Assembly: GCA_946409145.1 (NCBI GenBank)
Contig: CAMJVA010000029.1
Coordinates: 1-12,419 of the forward strand
From: an uncultured Enterococcus sp.
Lineage (GTDB): Bacteria > Bacillota > Bacilli > Lactobacillales > Enterococcaceae
Length of the DNA: 12,419 nt
Direction: 5' to 3'
The first letter of the stretch is position 1, and each line of letters begins with the position of its first letter. Under the pieces are notes generated by a model, which was not told the DNA's origin, made no database searches, and was given only the letters and a program-made list of their open reading frames with translations. Of the stretch, positions 7,413-12,419 are shown in pieces. Made by a program: the position numbers and the translations under genes.

Positions 7413-7703
7413 TTAAAAAGGGCTTTTAAATAAAGCACTTTCTTTAAATAACTTTTTAAAAACAATAAATTCTTTTTCTAAATTCACTAAAATAACTTCA
7501 TAGTTAGCATTTAGCCACCCATAAGCGCCATTTTCTGGATGAAGATAATCATTGGCCCACCATTCACTTTGGGTTCTCGCCGTTTTTGGCAAACCGGAGT
7601 AGGGAAATAAAAGCTCATCAAATTGGGTAAAAGTTAAGGTTACTTGATTTCCCCCATTATTTTTTAAATATTGGGTTAAGCCGTCATACTTTTTTCTACT
7701 CAT
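7413..7703 (-). CDS. Small DUF7662-like protein of unknown function
   Basis: 96 residues. It opens with KYDGLTQYLKNNGGNQVTLTFTQFDELLF, then LPKTARTQSEWWAND and AYGWLNANYEVILVNLEKEFIVFKK. This KYxxLxxYL, LTFxxxExLL, Lp.sAR....WW.ND pattern is that of a widespread small domain (DUF7662 by recall), whose role is not established. There is no signal peptide or membrane segment. The start follows an AGAGGG-type ribosome site at 7710-7716. It is divergent from the YigZ gene, only 62 bases away, and just upstream of the PTS IIB promoter on the same strand. No clear terminator follows it. The family assignment is from memory and moderate; that it is a real gene is likely. Confidence 0.75.
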   Translation of the reverse strand: MSRKKYDGLTQYLKNNGGNQVTLTFTQFDELLFPYSGLPKTARTQSEWWANDYLHPENGAYGWLNANYEVILVNLEKEFIVFKKLFKESALFKSPF

Positions 7704-7718
7704 GATATCCCTCTTCCA

Positions 7719-7747
7719 TTGTTTTTTTTCAAATCCTTCACTATACT
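7719..7747 (+). promoter_or_regulatory. Predicted sigma-A promoter of the YigZ gene
   Basis: TTGTTT at 7719-7724 and TATACT at 7742-7747 with a spacing of 17. A GGAGGT ribosome site at 7755-7760 follows, five bases before the ATG. Confidence 0.65.
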
Positions 7748-7765
7748 AAAAATTGGAGGTGTTTT

Positions 7766-8401
7766 ATGTCTACATCTTATTATACAATTAAACATTCAGG
7801 AACCAAGGAAATAGTGATTAAAAAATCCCGTTTTATTTGTGATTTATTTCAAGTGAGCACCAAAGAAGAAGCAGATGAGTATTTAACTCAAGTGAAAAAA
7901 GAGCATTATAAAGCCAATCATCACTGTAGTGCGTATATTTTACGGACGACTCCTTTAAGCAAAAAAAGTTCTGATGACGGTGAACCTAGTGGTACTGCGG
8001 GAAATCCCATGTTAAATGTTTTAGAAAACCATGAATTAACCAATGTTTTAGCTGTGACCACTAGATACTTTGGGGGAGTGAAATTAGGTGCAGGAGGCCT
8101 CATTCGCGCTTATACCCAAAGTGTCACTGAAGCCTTAAAAGAAGTAGGACTCGTTCAAGGAGAACTCTATTTCCCTAAAGTATTTACTTTAACTTACAGT
8201 CAATTAGGAAATTTGGAATACTTTTTGAAAAATAATCCTCTTTACTTACTAGATGATATTTCTTATGGAGAAAATTTAACTTGTAAAGTGATGGTCAAAA
8301 AAGAAATGATCACAGACTTTGAAACAAGCTTAAACAATCTCTTTAATGAAAAAATTAATTTTACCACCTTGGAAGCCCAATATTTTGAGCATCCCCTTTA
8401 A
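7766..8401 (+). CDS. YigZ/IMPACT-family protein
   Basis: 211 residues, normal for the bacterial YigZ/YvyE group (UPF0029 domain plus DUF1949). The IMPACT domain covers about residues 15-125 with all family landmarks: KKSRFI (19-24), NHHCSAYIL (51-59), SDDGEPSGTAGNPML (69-83) and TRYFGGVKLGAGGLIRAY (99-116). The DUF1949 domain at about 138-200 has a ferredoxin-like fold. Eukaryotic IMPACT regulates GCN2; the bacterial role is unclear, with nucleic-acid binding suggested by structure. It has its own promoter. Its stop codon overlaps the stop of the convergent double-IIB gene by four bases, with no terminator between them. YvyE-type genes often sit near comF in Bacilli; here it is about 3.3 kb from comFA. 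Confidence 0.93.
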   Translation: MSTSYYTIKHSGTKEIVIKKSRFICDLFQVSTKEEADEYLTQVKKEHYKANHHCSAYILRTTPLSKKSSDDGEPSGTAGNPMLNVLENHELTNVLAVTTRYFGGVKLGAGGLIRAYTQSVTEALKEVGLVQGELYFPKVFTLTYSQLGNLEYFLKNNPLYLLDDISYGENLTCKVMVKKEMITDFETSLNNLFNEKINFTTLEAQYFEHPL

Positions 8402-9216
8402 ATTTTTCCTTCTTCTGCAATGACACTGGCATTGACGATTTCTTCATAATTTTTAGCAAAATTCCCCTTTTGAATTTTAAAAGTGGGAATTTCTTTTTTT
8501 AAAAGAGCAATCATTTGATCTTGATAGGGATGAAATTGCGGATAGTATAATACTAAGTCAACTTTTTTAGAAATAGCCTCCACATCTTTTTCCACCATAT
8601 TCTCTGCTACTCCATAAAAAAGATAAATATCTTCCAAAACTTCTGGCACTTCATAGAGTTTTTCTAAGGTATAGCTTTCTTCTTTCACTTTTATATCTGC
8701 GCTTAAAAAAGTAGCGTGTAATTCTAAATAAAATTTCTGTTTTCTGTCTCCACCCATGGCCCAAATTGTAAAGGGATGATCTAAGCCTTGCCCTTGAAAA
8801 AAATTAGAGGAGACGCTTCCTCTTAGGTCATCAATGAAAATTAATTGGTCCAATAAAGTATCCGCTCCTTCATCAGACATTTTTCCAAAAGTATTGGGAT
8901 TCATTTTCTCAATGAATAAGGGAGTATTAGCAACTAATTTTTCTTTTTCTGCCATTAAATATTGCACTTGAGGTGCTACTAAAATTAAAGAAAAATATTT
9001 TATAAAGGACAAAAGATTATGAATATTCAACTGTGAAATTCCGCCGTAAACTAAGTTAATGTTATTTTCTAACTGATTATTTTCGGCTAGAGTTAATCCT
9101 TGATTAAAATCATATAAGCCCACTGATAAATCCGTTTTTTTCTCCAATGCCATTTGCATTTTTCGTCCGTAAAAACTACTAGACATTCCACCGCTACAAG
9201 CAAGATAAACTAACAT
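8398..9216 (-). CDS. Two-domain PTS IIB-like protein, second half apparently degenerate
   Basis: 272 residues, over twice the length of a normal lactose/cellobiose EIIB. The N-terminal half (about 1-128) resembles one: a P-loop-like MLVYLACSGGMSSS with candidate phospho-cysteine C7, then LILVAPQVQYLMAEK (77-91) and NTFGKMSDEGADTLLDQL, which parallel the neighbouring IIB. An insertion of about 20 residues (near 50-75) separates these motifs. The C-terminal half (about 148-272) repeats the layout, with IWAMGGDRKQ at the phospho-loop position and VDLVLYYPQFHPYQDQM as the counterpart of the second motif, but has no cysteine. It follows the GntR gene, with ribosome site AAGGAGA at 9222-9228, and is probably co-transcribed through a hairpin. 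The second-domain reading is my inference from sequence pattern. A regulatory or phosphate-sensing role is possible. Confidence 0.78.
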   Translation of the reverse strand: MLVYLACSGGMSSSFYGRKMQMALEKKTDLSVGLYDFNQGLTLAENNQLENNINLVYGGISQLNIHNLLSFIKYFSLILVAPQVQYLMAEKEKLVANTPLFIEKMNPNTFGKMSDEGADTLLDQLIFIDDLRGSVSSNFFQGQGLDHPFTIWAMGGDRKQKFYLELHATFLSADIKVKEESYTLEKLYEVPEVLEDIYLFYGVAENMVEKDVEAISKKVDLVLYYPQFHPYQDQMIALLKKEIPTFKIQKGNFAKNYEEIVNASVIAEEGKI

Positions 9217-9226
9217 ATTCTTCTCC

Positions 9227-9236
9227 TTATAGACAA
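9227..9236. promoter_or_regulatory. Possible GntR half-operator over the ribosome site of the double-IIB gene
   Basis: The plus strand reads TTATAGACAA; its first eight bases match the HutC-type core GTMTAKAC at seven of eight positions. It overlaps the ribosome site (9222-9228). Much weaker than the site at 10001. Confidence 0.25.
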
Positions 9237-9237
9237 C

Positions 9238-9268
9238 AAGTCTGAGGCAGGTAATTTGCCCCAGACTT
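9238..9268 (-). terminator. Hairpin between gntR and the double-IIB gene (partial terminator or processing site)
   Basis: Arms 9238-9249 and 9257-9268 pair over 12 bp with one G-U, loop of 7. It begins two bases after the gntR stop. The tail on the minus strand (TTGTTGTCT) is T-rich but broken, so read-through is likely and differential expression is plausible. Confidence 0.55.
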
Positions 9269-9270
9269 CT

Positions 9271-9978
9271 TTATTTTTCCATAATAAACTCAAAACGACT
9301 TCCCGCATACTGAGTTCTAACATATTCAAAAGGTGTCCCATCAGCAAAGTAAGTAATTTGCCGTAAGCGTAAAATGGCATCGCCTTTTTTTAAATCTAGG
9401 TACTCGGCAATTTTTTCTGAAGCAACCGTGGCTGAAATGGTCTGTTGTCCATGTCCTACTTTTTTTCCATGATCTGCTAAGCTTTGATAAAAAGATTGGC
9501 TAATTTCTTCTTTTTTAAATCCTTCTACAGCTCTTTTAGGAATAGCAGCCACTTCAAAACAAATAGGAATATTGTCCGCATAGCGAATTCTTTCCATGCG
9601 AATAATTGTTTCATGACTCTCTAAAGCTAACTTTTCTAATTCTGAAGAAGAAGGAGTGGTTTCATAATAAGAAATGGTTTTACTAGAAGGCACTTTATTT
9701 TGTGAAAGCATAATTTCAGTGAAACTCGTTGTTCCAGTCATTTTTTCTTGTACTTTTTTTGATGCCACATAAGTTCCTGAACCTATTTTTCGCTCTAAAA
9801 TGCCTTCATCTGCTAAAGTTTGAATGGCTTGACGCAACGTCATTCGAGACACTTGAAAATATACGGCTAATTCTCTTTCAGCTGGGAGACGATCACCTAT
9901 TTGCCACTTACCATTTTCAATTTCCTGTTTGATTTGGTCATGAATTTTAATATACACAGGAACGGTATTTTTTCCCAT
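9271..9978 (-). CDS. GntR-family regulator, HutC type with UTRA domain
   Basis: 235-residue repressor-type regulator. Residues about 6-72 are the winged helix-turn-helix (YIKIHDQIKQEIENGKWQIGDRLPAERELA...VSRMTLRQAIQTL...KIGSGTYV). Residues about 85-232 form the UTRA ligand domain of HutC/NagR/TreR relatives, ending ADGTPFEYVRTQYAGSRFEF. Such proteins usually sense a sugar phosphate or small metabolite and release DNA. The ATG at 9978 has an excellent ribosome site (GGAAGGAGGA, 9985-9994); a 12-residue extension to 10014 is rejected because it would run through the operator-like site and this ribosome site. It is the first gene before the double-IIB gene, which makes a PTS-linked effector plausible. 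It may control itself through 10001-10016. Confidence 0.93.
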   Translation of the reverse strand: MGKNTVPVYIKIHDQIKQEIENGKWQIGDRLPAERELAVYFQVSRMTLRQAIQTLADEGILERKIGSGTYVASKKVQEKMTGTTSFTEIMLSQNKVPSSKTISYYETTPSSSELEKLALESHETIIRMERIRYADNIPICFEVAAIPKRAVEGFKKEEISQSFYQSLADHGKKVGHGQQTISATVASEKIAEYLDLKKGDAILRLRQITYFADGTPFEYVRTQYAGSRFEFIMEK

Positions 9979-10000
9979 TTCTTGTCCTCCTTCCAAAATC

Positions 10001-10016
10001 ATTGGTATATACAATT
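10001..10016. promoter_or_regulatory. HutC/NagR-type operator-like palindrome upstream of gntR
   Basis: ATTGGTATATACAATT on the plus strand contains the perfect palindrome GTATATAC. This matches the GTMTAKAC core known for HutC-subfamily GntR operators, and the flanks resemble NagR-type sites. It lies 22 bases before the gntR start, where binding would block transcription. Autoregulation is inferred. Confidence 0.55.
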
Positions 10017-10082
10017 TAACCTATTTTGCTTATTTCGTCTATCACTTCTATCTTTTCTTTTAAAAGACTTCTTTACTGTGGA

Positions 10083-10250
10083 TTAATGGTTTTTACTTGC
10101 CCATTTTTTCAAATGGTTAGTGTCTCTTTTAGGAGAAACTTTTCGGCCATTTTTTCCCGGTTTCAATTCCACAATATAATCTTTTTTTGTGGTGTCGTAT
10201 AATTCTTCTACTTCTTCAATGACTTTTTCTTTAATTTTTTTAAACAACAT
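10083..10250 (-). CDS. 55-residue basic protein, unknown
   Basis: A short ORF reading MLFKKIKEKVIEEVEEL...KKDYIVELKPGKNGRKVSP and ending HLKKWASKNH. It has a strong ribosome site (AAAAAGGGGG, about 10258-10267) at good spacing before the ATG at 10250. The first 20 residues suggest a charged amphipathic helix; the rest is lysine-rich, with no cysteine, signal peptide or membrane segment. I do not recognise a family. It lies directly downstream of the tRNA-Gln terminator, with almost no space for its own promoter, so it may depend on read-through of the tRNA transcript. The gntR gene follows on the same strand. The clean ribosome site and coding-like composition make it probably real. Confidence 0.6.
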   Translation of the reverse strand: MLFKKIKEKVIEEVEELYDTTKKDYIVELKPGKNGRKVSPKRDTNHLKKWASKNH

Positions 10251-10274
10251 TTTTCTTCCCCCTTTTTAAAATGT

Positions 10275-10303
10275 AAAAAAAAAGCACCCACACATGGATG
10301 CTT
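10275..10303 (-). terminator. Intrinsic terminator of the tRNA pair
   Basis: Arms 10282-10289 and 10296-10303 pair over 8 bp (one G-U), loop of 6, followed on the minus strand by a run of about nine T. It starts six bases after the 3' end of tRNA-Gln. Confidence 0.85.
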
Positions 10304-10308
10304 GAAAA

Positions 10309-10380
10309 CTGGGGTAGCTGGATTCGAACCAACGCATGAGGGAGTCAAAGTCCCTTGCCTTACCGCTTGGCTATACCCCA
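10309..10380 (-). tRNA. tRNA-Gln (anticodon TTG)
   Basis: 72 bases on the minus strand. The acceptor stem TGGGGTA/TACCCCA pairs over 7 bp, with discriminator G at 10309. The anticodon loop CTTTGAC gives TTG, flanked by a GGGA/TCCC stem. The T-loop is GGTTCGAATCC. The 3' CCA is not encoded. It is one base downstream of tRNA-Tyr, so both are surely co-transcribed. Confidence 0.95.
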
Positions 10381-10381
10381 A

Positions 10382-10465
10382 TGGTGGAGGAAAGTGGATT
10401 CGAACCACTGAACCCTAAGGAACGGATTTACAGTCCGTCGCGTTTAGCCTCTTCGCTATTCCTCC
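10382..10465 (-). tRNA. tRNA-Tyr (anticodon GTA)
   Basis: 84 bases including an encoded CCA (10382-10384) and discriminator A. The acceptor stem is GGAGGAA/TTCCTCC. The anticodon loop CTGTAAA gives GTA. A long variable arm makes it a class II tRNA, as expected for bacterial Tyr. T-loop GGTTCGAATCC. Its 5' end lies five bases after a terminator-like hairpin. Confidence 0.96.
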
Positions 10466-10492
10466 AAAAAAAGTCAGGTAAAAATCTGACTT
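10466..10492 (-). terminator. Terminator-like hairpin abutting tRNA-Tyr
   Basis: Arms AAGTCAG (10486-10492 on the minus strand) and CTGACTT (10471-10477), perfect 7 bp, loop of 8, followed by five more T running straight into tRNA-Tyr. It could end transcripts of the upstream DUF2969 gene, but it also lies at the start of the predicted tRNA transcript. Confidence 0.6.
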
Positions 10493-10496
10493 AATT

Positions 10497-10525
10497 AATA
10501 TAACTAATTTTTCGAAATTTTTCAA
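10497..10525 (-). promoter_or_regulatory. Predicted sigma-A promoter of the tRNA pair
   Basis: TTGAAA (10520-10525) and TATATT (10497-10502) on the minus strand, spacing exactly 17. Predicted transcription start is near 10490, inside the 5' arm of the hairpin at 10471-10492. It lies within the region just after the DUF2969 stop. Confidence 0.65.
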
Positions 10526-10543
10526 GCCTTTTTTTAAATTTTT

Positions 10544-10774
10544 TTAGTCATTTAAGTTCCAAAATGCAATTAATGCTTCAAAACCCTCATCTACATTTTT
10601 CACATGATTGCTTTTACCATCTGGAAATTGAACAGAAAAACCTTTTTCTTCAGGAATAACTTTCCCAATTGCTTTTTTTCCCACAAATAATTCCATAATT
10701 TCTATTTTATTTCCAGCAACCAGCTCTGTTTTTTCTTCTACTCTCACTTCAATATCTTTATTTTTTTTGCTCAT
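10544..10774 (-). CDS. DUF2969 protein, unknown function
   Basis: 76-residue small acidic protein typical of Lactobacillales (DUF2969). It reads MSKKNKDIEVRVEE, then KIEIMELFVGKKAIGKVIPEEKGFSVQFPDGKSNHVKNVDEGFEALIAFWNLND. The pattern IGKVI....GFSVQFPDG with a final helix ending in LIxxWNL is the family signature as I recall it. No membrane segment or cysteine. Ribosome site AAAGGAG at 10781-10787. It starts 16 bases after the stop of the ROK kinase, so the two are almost certainly one operon. The role is unknown. Confidence 0.85.
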   Translation of the reverse strand: MSKKNKDIEVRVEEKTELVAGNKIEIMELFVGKKAIGKVIPEEKGFSVQFPDGKSNHVKNVDEGFEALIAFWNLND

Positions 10775-10790
10775 TACAATCTCCTTTAAT

Positions 10791-11657
10791 TTAATTATTC
10801 ATAAAAAAGTTTACAGCTGCTCCAATGAGGTTCGCGTCATTTTTGTACTGGCAAGCCACAATTTCAGGGTTAATGTCAGTCAGACCCTTTTCAACACATA
10901 AGTCAGTGACACGCTTAGATAATTCCTCTACAAGACCATTTTTTTGTGAAACGCCCCCGCCTAATACAATAACTTCTGGATCTAAGGTAAACTGTAAAGA
11001 ATATAACCCTTGGCTTAAATAAGTATAAAATTTTTCCACTTCTTCAGCAGCAATTTTATCTCCAGCTTCTCCTAAAGCAAAAATTTCTTCTCCAGAGACT
11101 GAGCCTACTGGAAGACTTTTTCTTTGGCAAAAACGTTCGGCCATTCTAACTGCTGTTCCTAAATTAGAAAAAGTTTCCCCATGATCTAAAATCATTAGAC
11201 CAAACTCTCCTCCGTATAAATGAGCACCTTTTTTTAGCTGACCATTTTGAAAAATAGCCCCTCCAACACCAGTGCCCACAACAACAAATAAAACATCTTT
11301 TTTATCTTTAGCTACTCCGCGATAAACCTCAGCTAAACCAGCACAGTTAGCATCGTTTTCAATAGTAACAGGAAGAGAAAAATAATCTGATAAATCTGTA
11401 AAAATATTAAAATGATGAATATAAGGAATCGCAGAAATCCCCCGAATTACTTGTTGTTCCACATCGACTACACCAGGAGCTGAAATGGAAATACCAGAAA
11501 TATTCACATCACTATAATTATTTTTAACTTCCATCATTTTTTCTTTTAAGGTTTCATAATTTGTAGGCGTTTTAAAAGAGCTGGTTTTTAAAAGCTCTTC
11601 TCCGTTCCACAAGCCATATTTTACACTTGTTCCGCCCCAGTCAAAAACTAATAACAC
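10791..11657 (-). CDS. ROK-family sugar kinase without the usual zinc motif
   Basis: 288 residues, about the normal length for ROK kinases, which phosphorylate glucose, fructose, beta-glucosides or amino sugars with ATP. DWGGTSVKYGLW (6-17) is the phosphate-1 loop. ENDANCAG (100-107) carries the catalytic aspartate D102. VVGTGVGGA (126-134) is the phosphate-2 loop, and GAHLYGGEFG (144-153) has the sugar-binding histidine and glutamate. The expected CxCGxxGC zinc motif is absent; the segment reads LMILDHGETFSNLGTAVRM. This resembles beta-glucoside kinase (BglK) relatives, but substrate is uncertain. The GTG at 11657 is preferred over the GTG at 11666, which lies beside the ribosome site GAAGGTGA. 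It has its own promoter and leads the DUF2969 gene. Confidence 0.92.
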   Translation of the reverse strand: MLLVFDWGGTSVKYGLWNGEELLKTSSFKTPTNYETLKEKMMEVKNNYSDVNISGISISAPGVVDVEQQVIRGISAIPYIHHFNIFTDLSDYFSLPVTIENDANCAGLAEVYRGVAKDKKDVLFVVVGTGVGGAIFQNGQLKKGAHLYGGEFGLMILDHGETFSNLGTAVRMAERFCQRKSLPVGSVSGEEIFALGEAGDKIAAEEVEKFYTYLSQGLYSLQFTLDPEVIVLGGGVSQKNGLVEELSKRVTDLCVEKGLTDINPEIVACQYKNDANLIGAAVNFFMNN

Positions 11658-11681
11658 ACAAGTCACCTTCTTTTTTCTTTT

Positions 11682-11710
11682 ATTGTATCAAAGATAAGGT
11701 TTAAAAACAA
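11682..11710 (-). promoter_or_regulatory. Predicted sigma-A promoter of the ROK kinase
   Basis: TTGTTT (11705-11710) and TACAAT (11682-11687) on the minus strand, spacing 17. The -35 begins seven bases after the yidD stop, and no terminator separates yidD from the kinase, so read-through from yidD may add to expression. Confidence 0.65.
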
Positions 11711-11717
11711 AAAGCGT

Positions 11718-11996
11718 CTATTTGTGCCGCCGATATGTATAAGGACCGTGATAGGTTTCATCAGGATTTCGTTTTAAAGAAAAACGAAGGGGCACATAAT
11801 CAATGCCTCCAGGAACAAAGGGATGACATCTTAAAATTCTAGCAATCCCCATTAAAAAACCCTTAAAGGAACCATGGGTTAAAACGGCATCCACCATATA
11901 TTGGGAACAAGTGGGATAATAACGACAGCGACTATTTATTCCAGGGGAAATAAAGCGCTGATAAAAATGGACGATTCCAATAATTATTTTACCCAA
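11718..11996 (-). CDS. yidD: YidD membrane protein insertion efficiency factor
   Basis: 92-residue peripheral inner-membrane protein that assists YidC and Sec in inserting membrane proteins. Family signatures are FYQRFISPG (11-19), CRYYPTCSQY (24-33) and RCHPFVPGGIDYVP (56-69); most relatives read DPVP where this has DYVP. The N-terminal helix IIIGIVHFYQRFI is amphipathic. The start is a TTG at 11996, supported by a strong ribosome site AAGGAG at 12005-12010, eight bases upstream; no ATG or GTG fits the conserved N-terminus. It is not beside rnpA/yidC, its most familiar location, but a separate locus is common in lactic acid bacteria. It follows the 3D-domain gene on the same strand, separated by a terminator. 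Confidence 0.95.
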   Translation of the reverse strand: MGKIIIGIVHFYQRFISPGINSRCRYYPTCSQYMVDAVLTHGSFKGFLMGIARILRCHPFVPGGIDYVPLRFSLKRNPDETYHGPYTYRRHK

Positions 11997-12029
11997 GAAA
12001 ATCTCTCCTTTACCAAAGTATCATAACAA

Positions 12030-12072
12030 AAAACTTCCAAAAGTGCATCTTAATGACACCTTTGGAAGTTTT
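12030..12072 (-). terminator. Intrinsic terminator after the 3D-domain gene
   Basis: Arms 12030-12045 and 12057-12072 form a 16-bp stem with one G-U pair and an 11-base loop. The tail on the minus strand is GTTTTTTG-like and T-rich. It begins eight bases after the stop. Confidence 0.88.
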
Positions 12073-12080
12073 ATTTTTTC

Positions 12081-12419
12081 TTAACCTAAAATAGTGACTT
12101 GAACAGTTCTTCTTCCCCAGCTACTTAACATTCCTGGGTCAGCAAAATGAACATCAATAATATTTCCTTTAATAGCGCCTCCTGTATCAGAAGCAATGGC
12201 TTCACCATAACCTTCTACATAAAGACGTGTTCCTAGAGGAATAACGCTTGGATCCACAGCTACAGCCATGGGATTTTGCGTTAAATCTTGTCCTAAAGCA
12301 GTAATCGTTCCTCCACCAATAGAGCCTTCAGCGTAAGAATAAGCCGTAGCAACCATAGTTAAAGTGGTTCCAGAATAAGAAGAACTGGAAGATTGAGCCC
12401 CTTGTGCTTCTTGTTCTGC
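12081..12419 (-). CDS. 3D-domain cell-wall protein (3' part, cut by window edge)
   Basis: The last 112 residues are in the window, and the reading frame stays open to the edge, so the true start is outside. The visible part begins with a Gln/Ala/Ser-rich linker (AEQEAQGAQSSSSSYSG) typical of surface proteins, then the 3D domain. Its three conserved aspartates appear in AVDPSVIPLGTRLYVEG, ASDTGGAIKG and IIDVHFADP. This domain has the double-psi barrel of MltA-type lytic transglycosylases and of Sps/YuiC stationary-phase muralytic factors. Relatives in enterococci often carry an N-terminal signal peptide and LysM repeats, which I would expect beyond the edge but cannot see. Function is probably peptidoglycan cleavage or binding outside the cell. 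It ends in a strong terminator. Confidence 0.92.
   Translation of the reverse strand, partial: AEQEAQGAQSSSSSYSGTTLTMVATAYSYAEGSIGGGTITALGQDLTQNPMAVAVDPSVIPLGTRLYVEGYGEAIASDTGGAIKGNIIDVHFADPGMLSSWGRRTVQVTILG

Noticed and set aside
9979..10014. N-terminal extension of the GntR protein
   Set aside because: It would run through the operator-like palindrome and the excellent ribosome site at 9985-9994; family members start near MGKNTVPVY.
10208..10408. A 66-residue minus-strand reading frame across the tRNA-Gln gene and the small ORF
   Set aside because: Most of it is translated tRNA and terminator sequence. The tRNA cloverleaf and the 55-residue frame with a ribosome site explain the DNA better.
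10466..10540. T-box riboswitch before tRNA-Tyr
   Set aside because: T-boxes precede synthetase or amino-acid genes and are much longer; only one short hairpin is present and no T-box sequence motif was seen.

Overview
The window is AT-rich Gram-positive chromosomal DNA. It is most likely from the Lactobacillales and looks close to Enterococcus, Vagococcus or Catellicoccus. The reasons are the comFA-comFC-hpf-secA gene order, a long-form HPF, a DUF2969 protein (a lactic-acid-bacterial family), strong AGGAGG-type ribosome sites with some GTG and TTG starts, and lactose/cellobiose-type PTS IIB proteins. The genus is an inference; the rest is read from the sequence. No IS element, prophage, CRISPR array or rRNA was seen.

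Layout. Bases 1-4496 are all on the minus strand. In order of transcription they hold comFA (DNA-uptake helicase), comFC (phosphoribosyltransferase-like partner), a terminator, hpf (ribosome hibernation) with its own promoter and a structured leader, a terminator, and the 5' part of secA (preprotein translocase ATPase, cut by the window edge). Bases 4545-6830 hold a plus-strand AraC-type regulator with a PocR sensory domain, convergent with a 1,3-propanediol-dehydrogenase-like iron alcohol dehydrogenase across a shared bidirectional terminator. Bases 6955-10016 hold a stand-alone PTS IIB gene, a small DUF7662-like gene, a divergent YigZ/IMPACT gene, and a GntR/UTRA regulator followed by an unusual protein with two IIB-like halves. 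Bases 10083-10525 hold a 55-residue ORF and a tRNA-Tyr/tRNA-Gln pair on the minus strand. Bases 10544-12419 hold, on the minus strand, a DUF2969 gene behind a ROK kinase, yidD (membrane-insertion factor) and the 3' part of a 3D-domain cell-wall protein.

How the genes work together. comFA and comFC are translationally coupled and serve natural transformation. The PocR-AraC protein and the alcohol dehydrogenase look like a sensor and target pair for diol or glycerol reduction. The GntR protein, a HutC-type operator-like palindrome in its leader and the double-IIB protein form a compact PTS-linked candidate module with no transporter subunit in view. The most unusual features are that double-IIB protein and a tRNA promoter whose transcript would begin inside a terminator-like hairpin directly abutting tRNA-Tyr. 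Most of the window is ordinary core genome, and nothing here proves a wholly new system.
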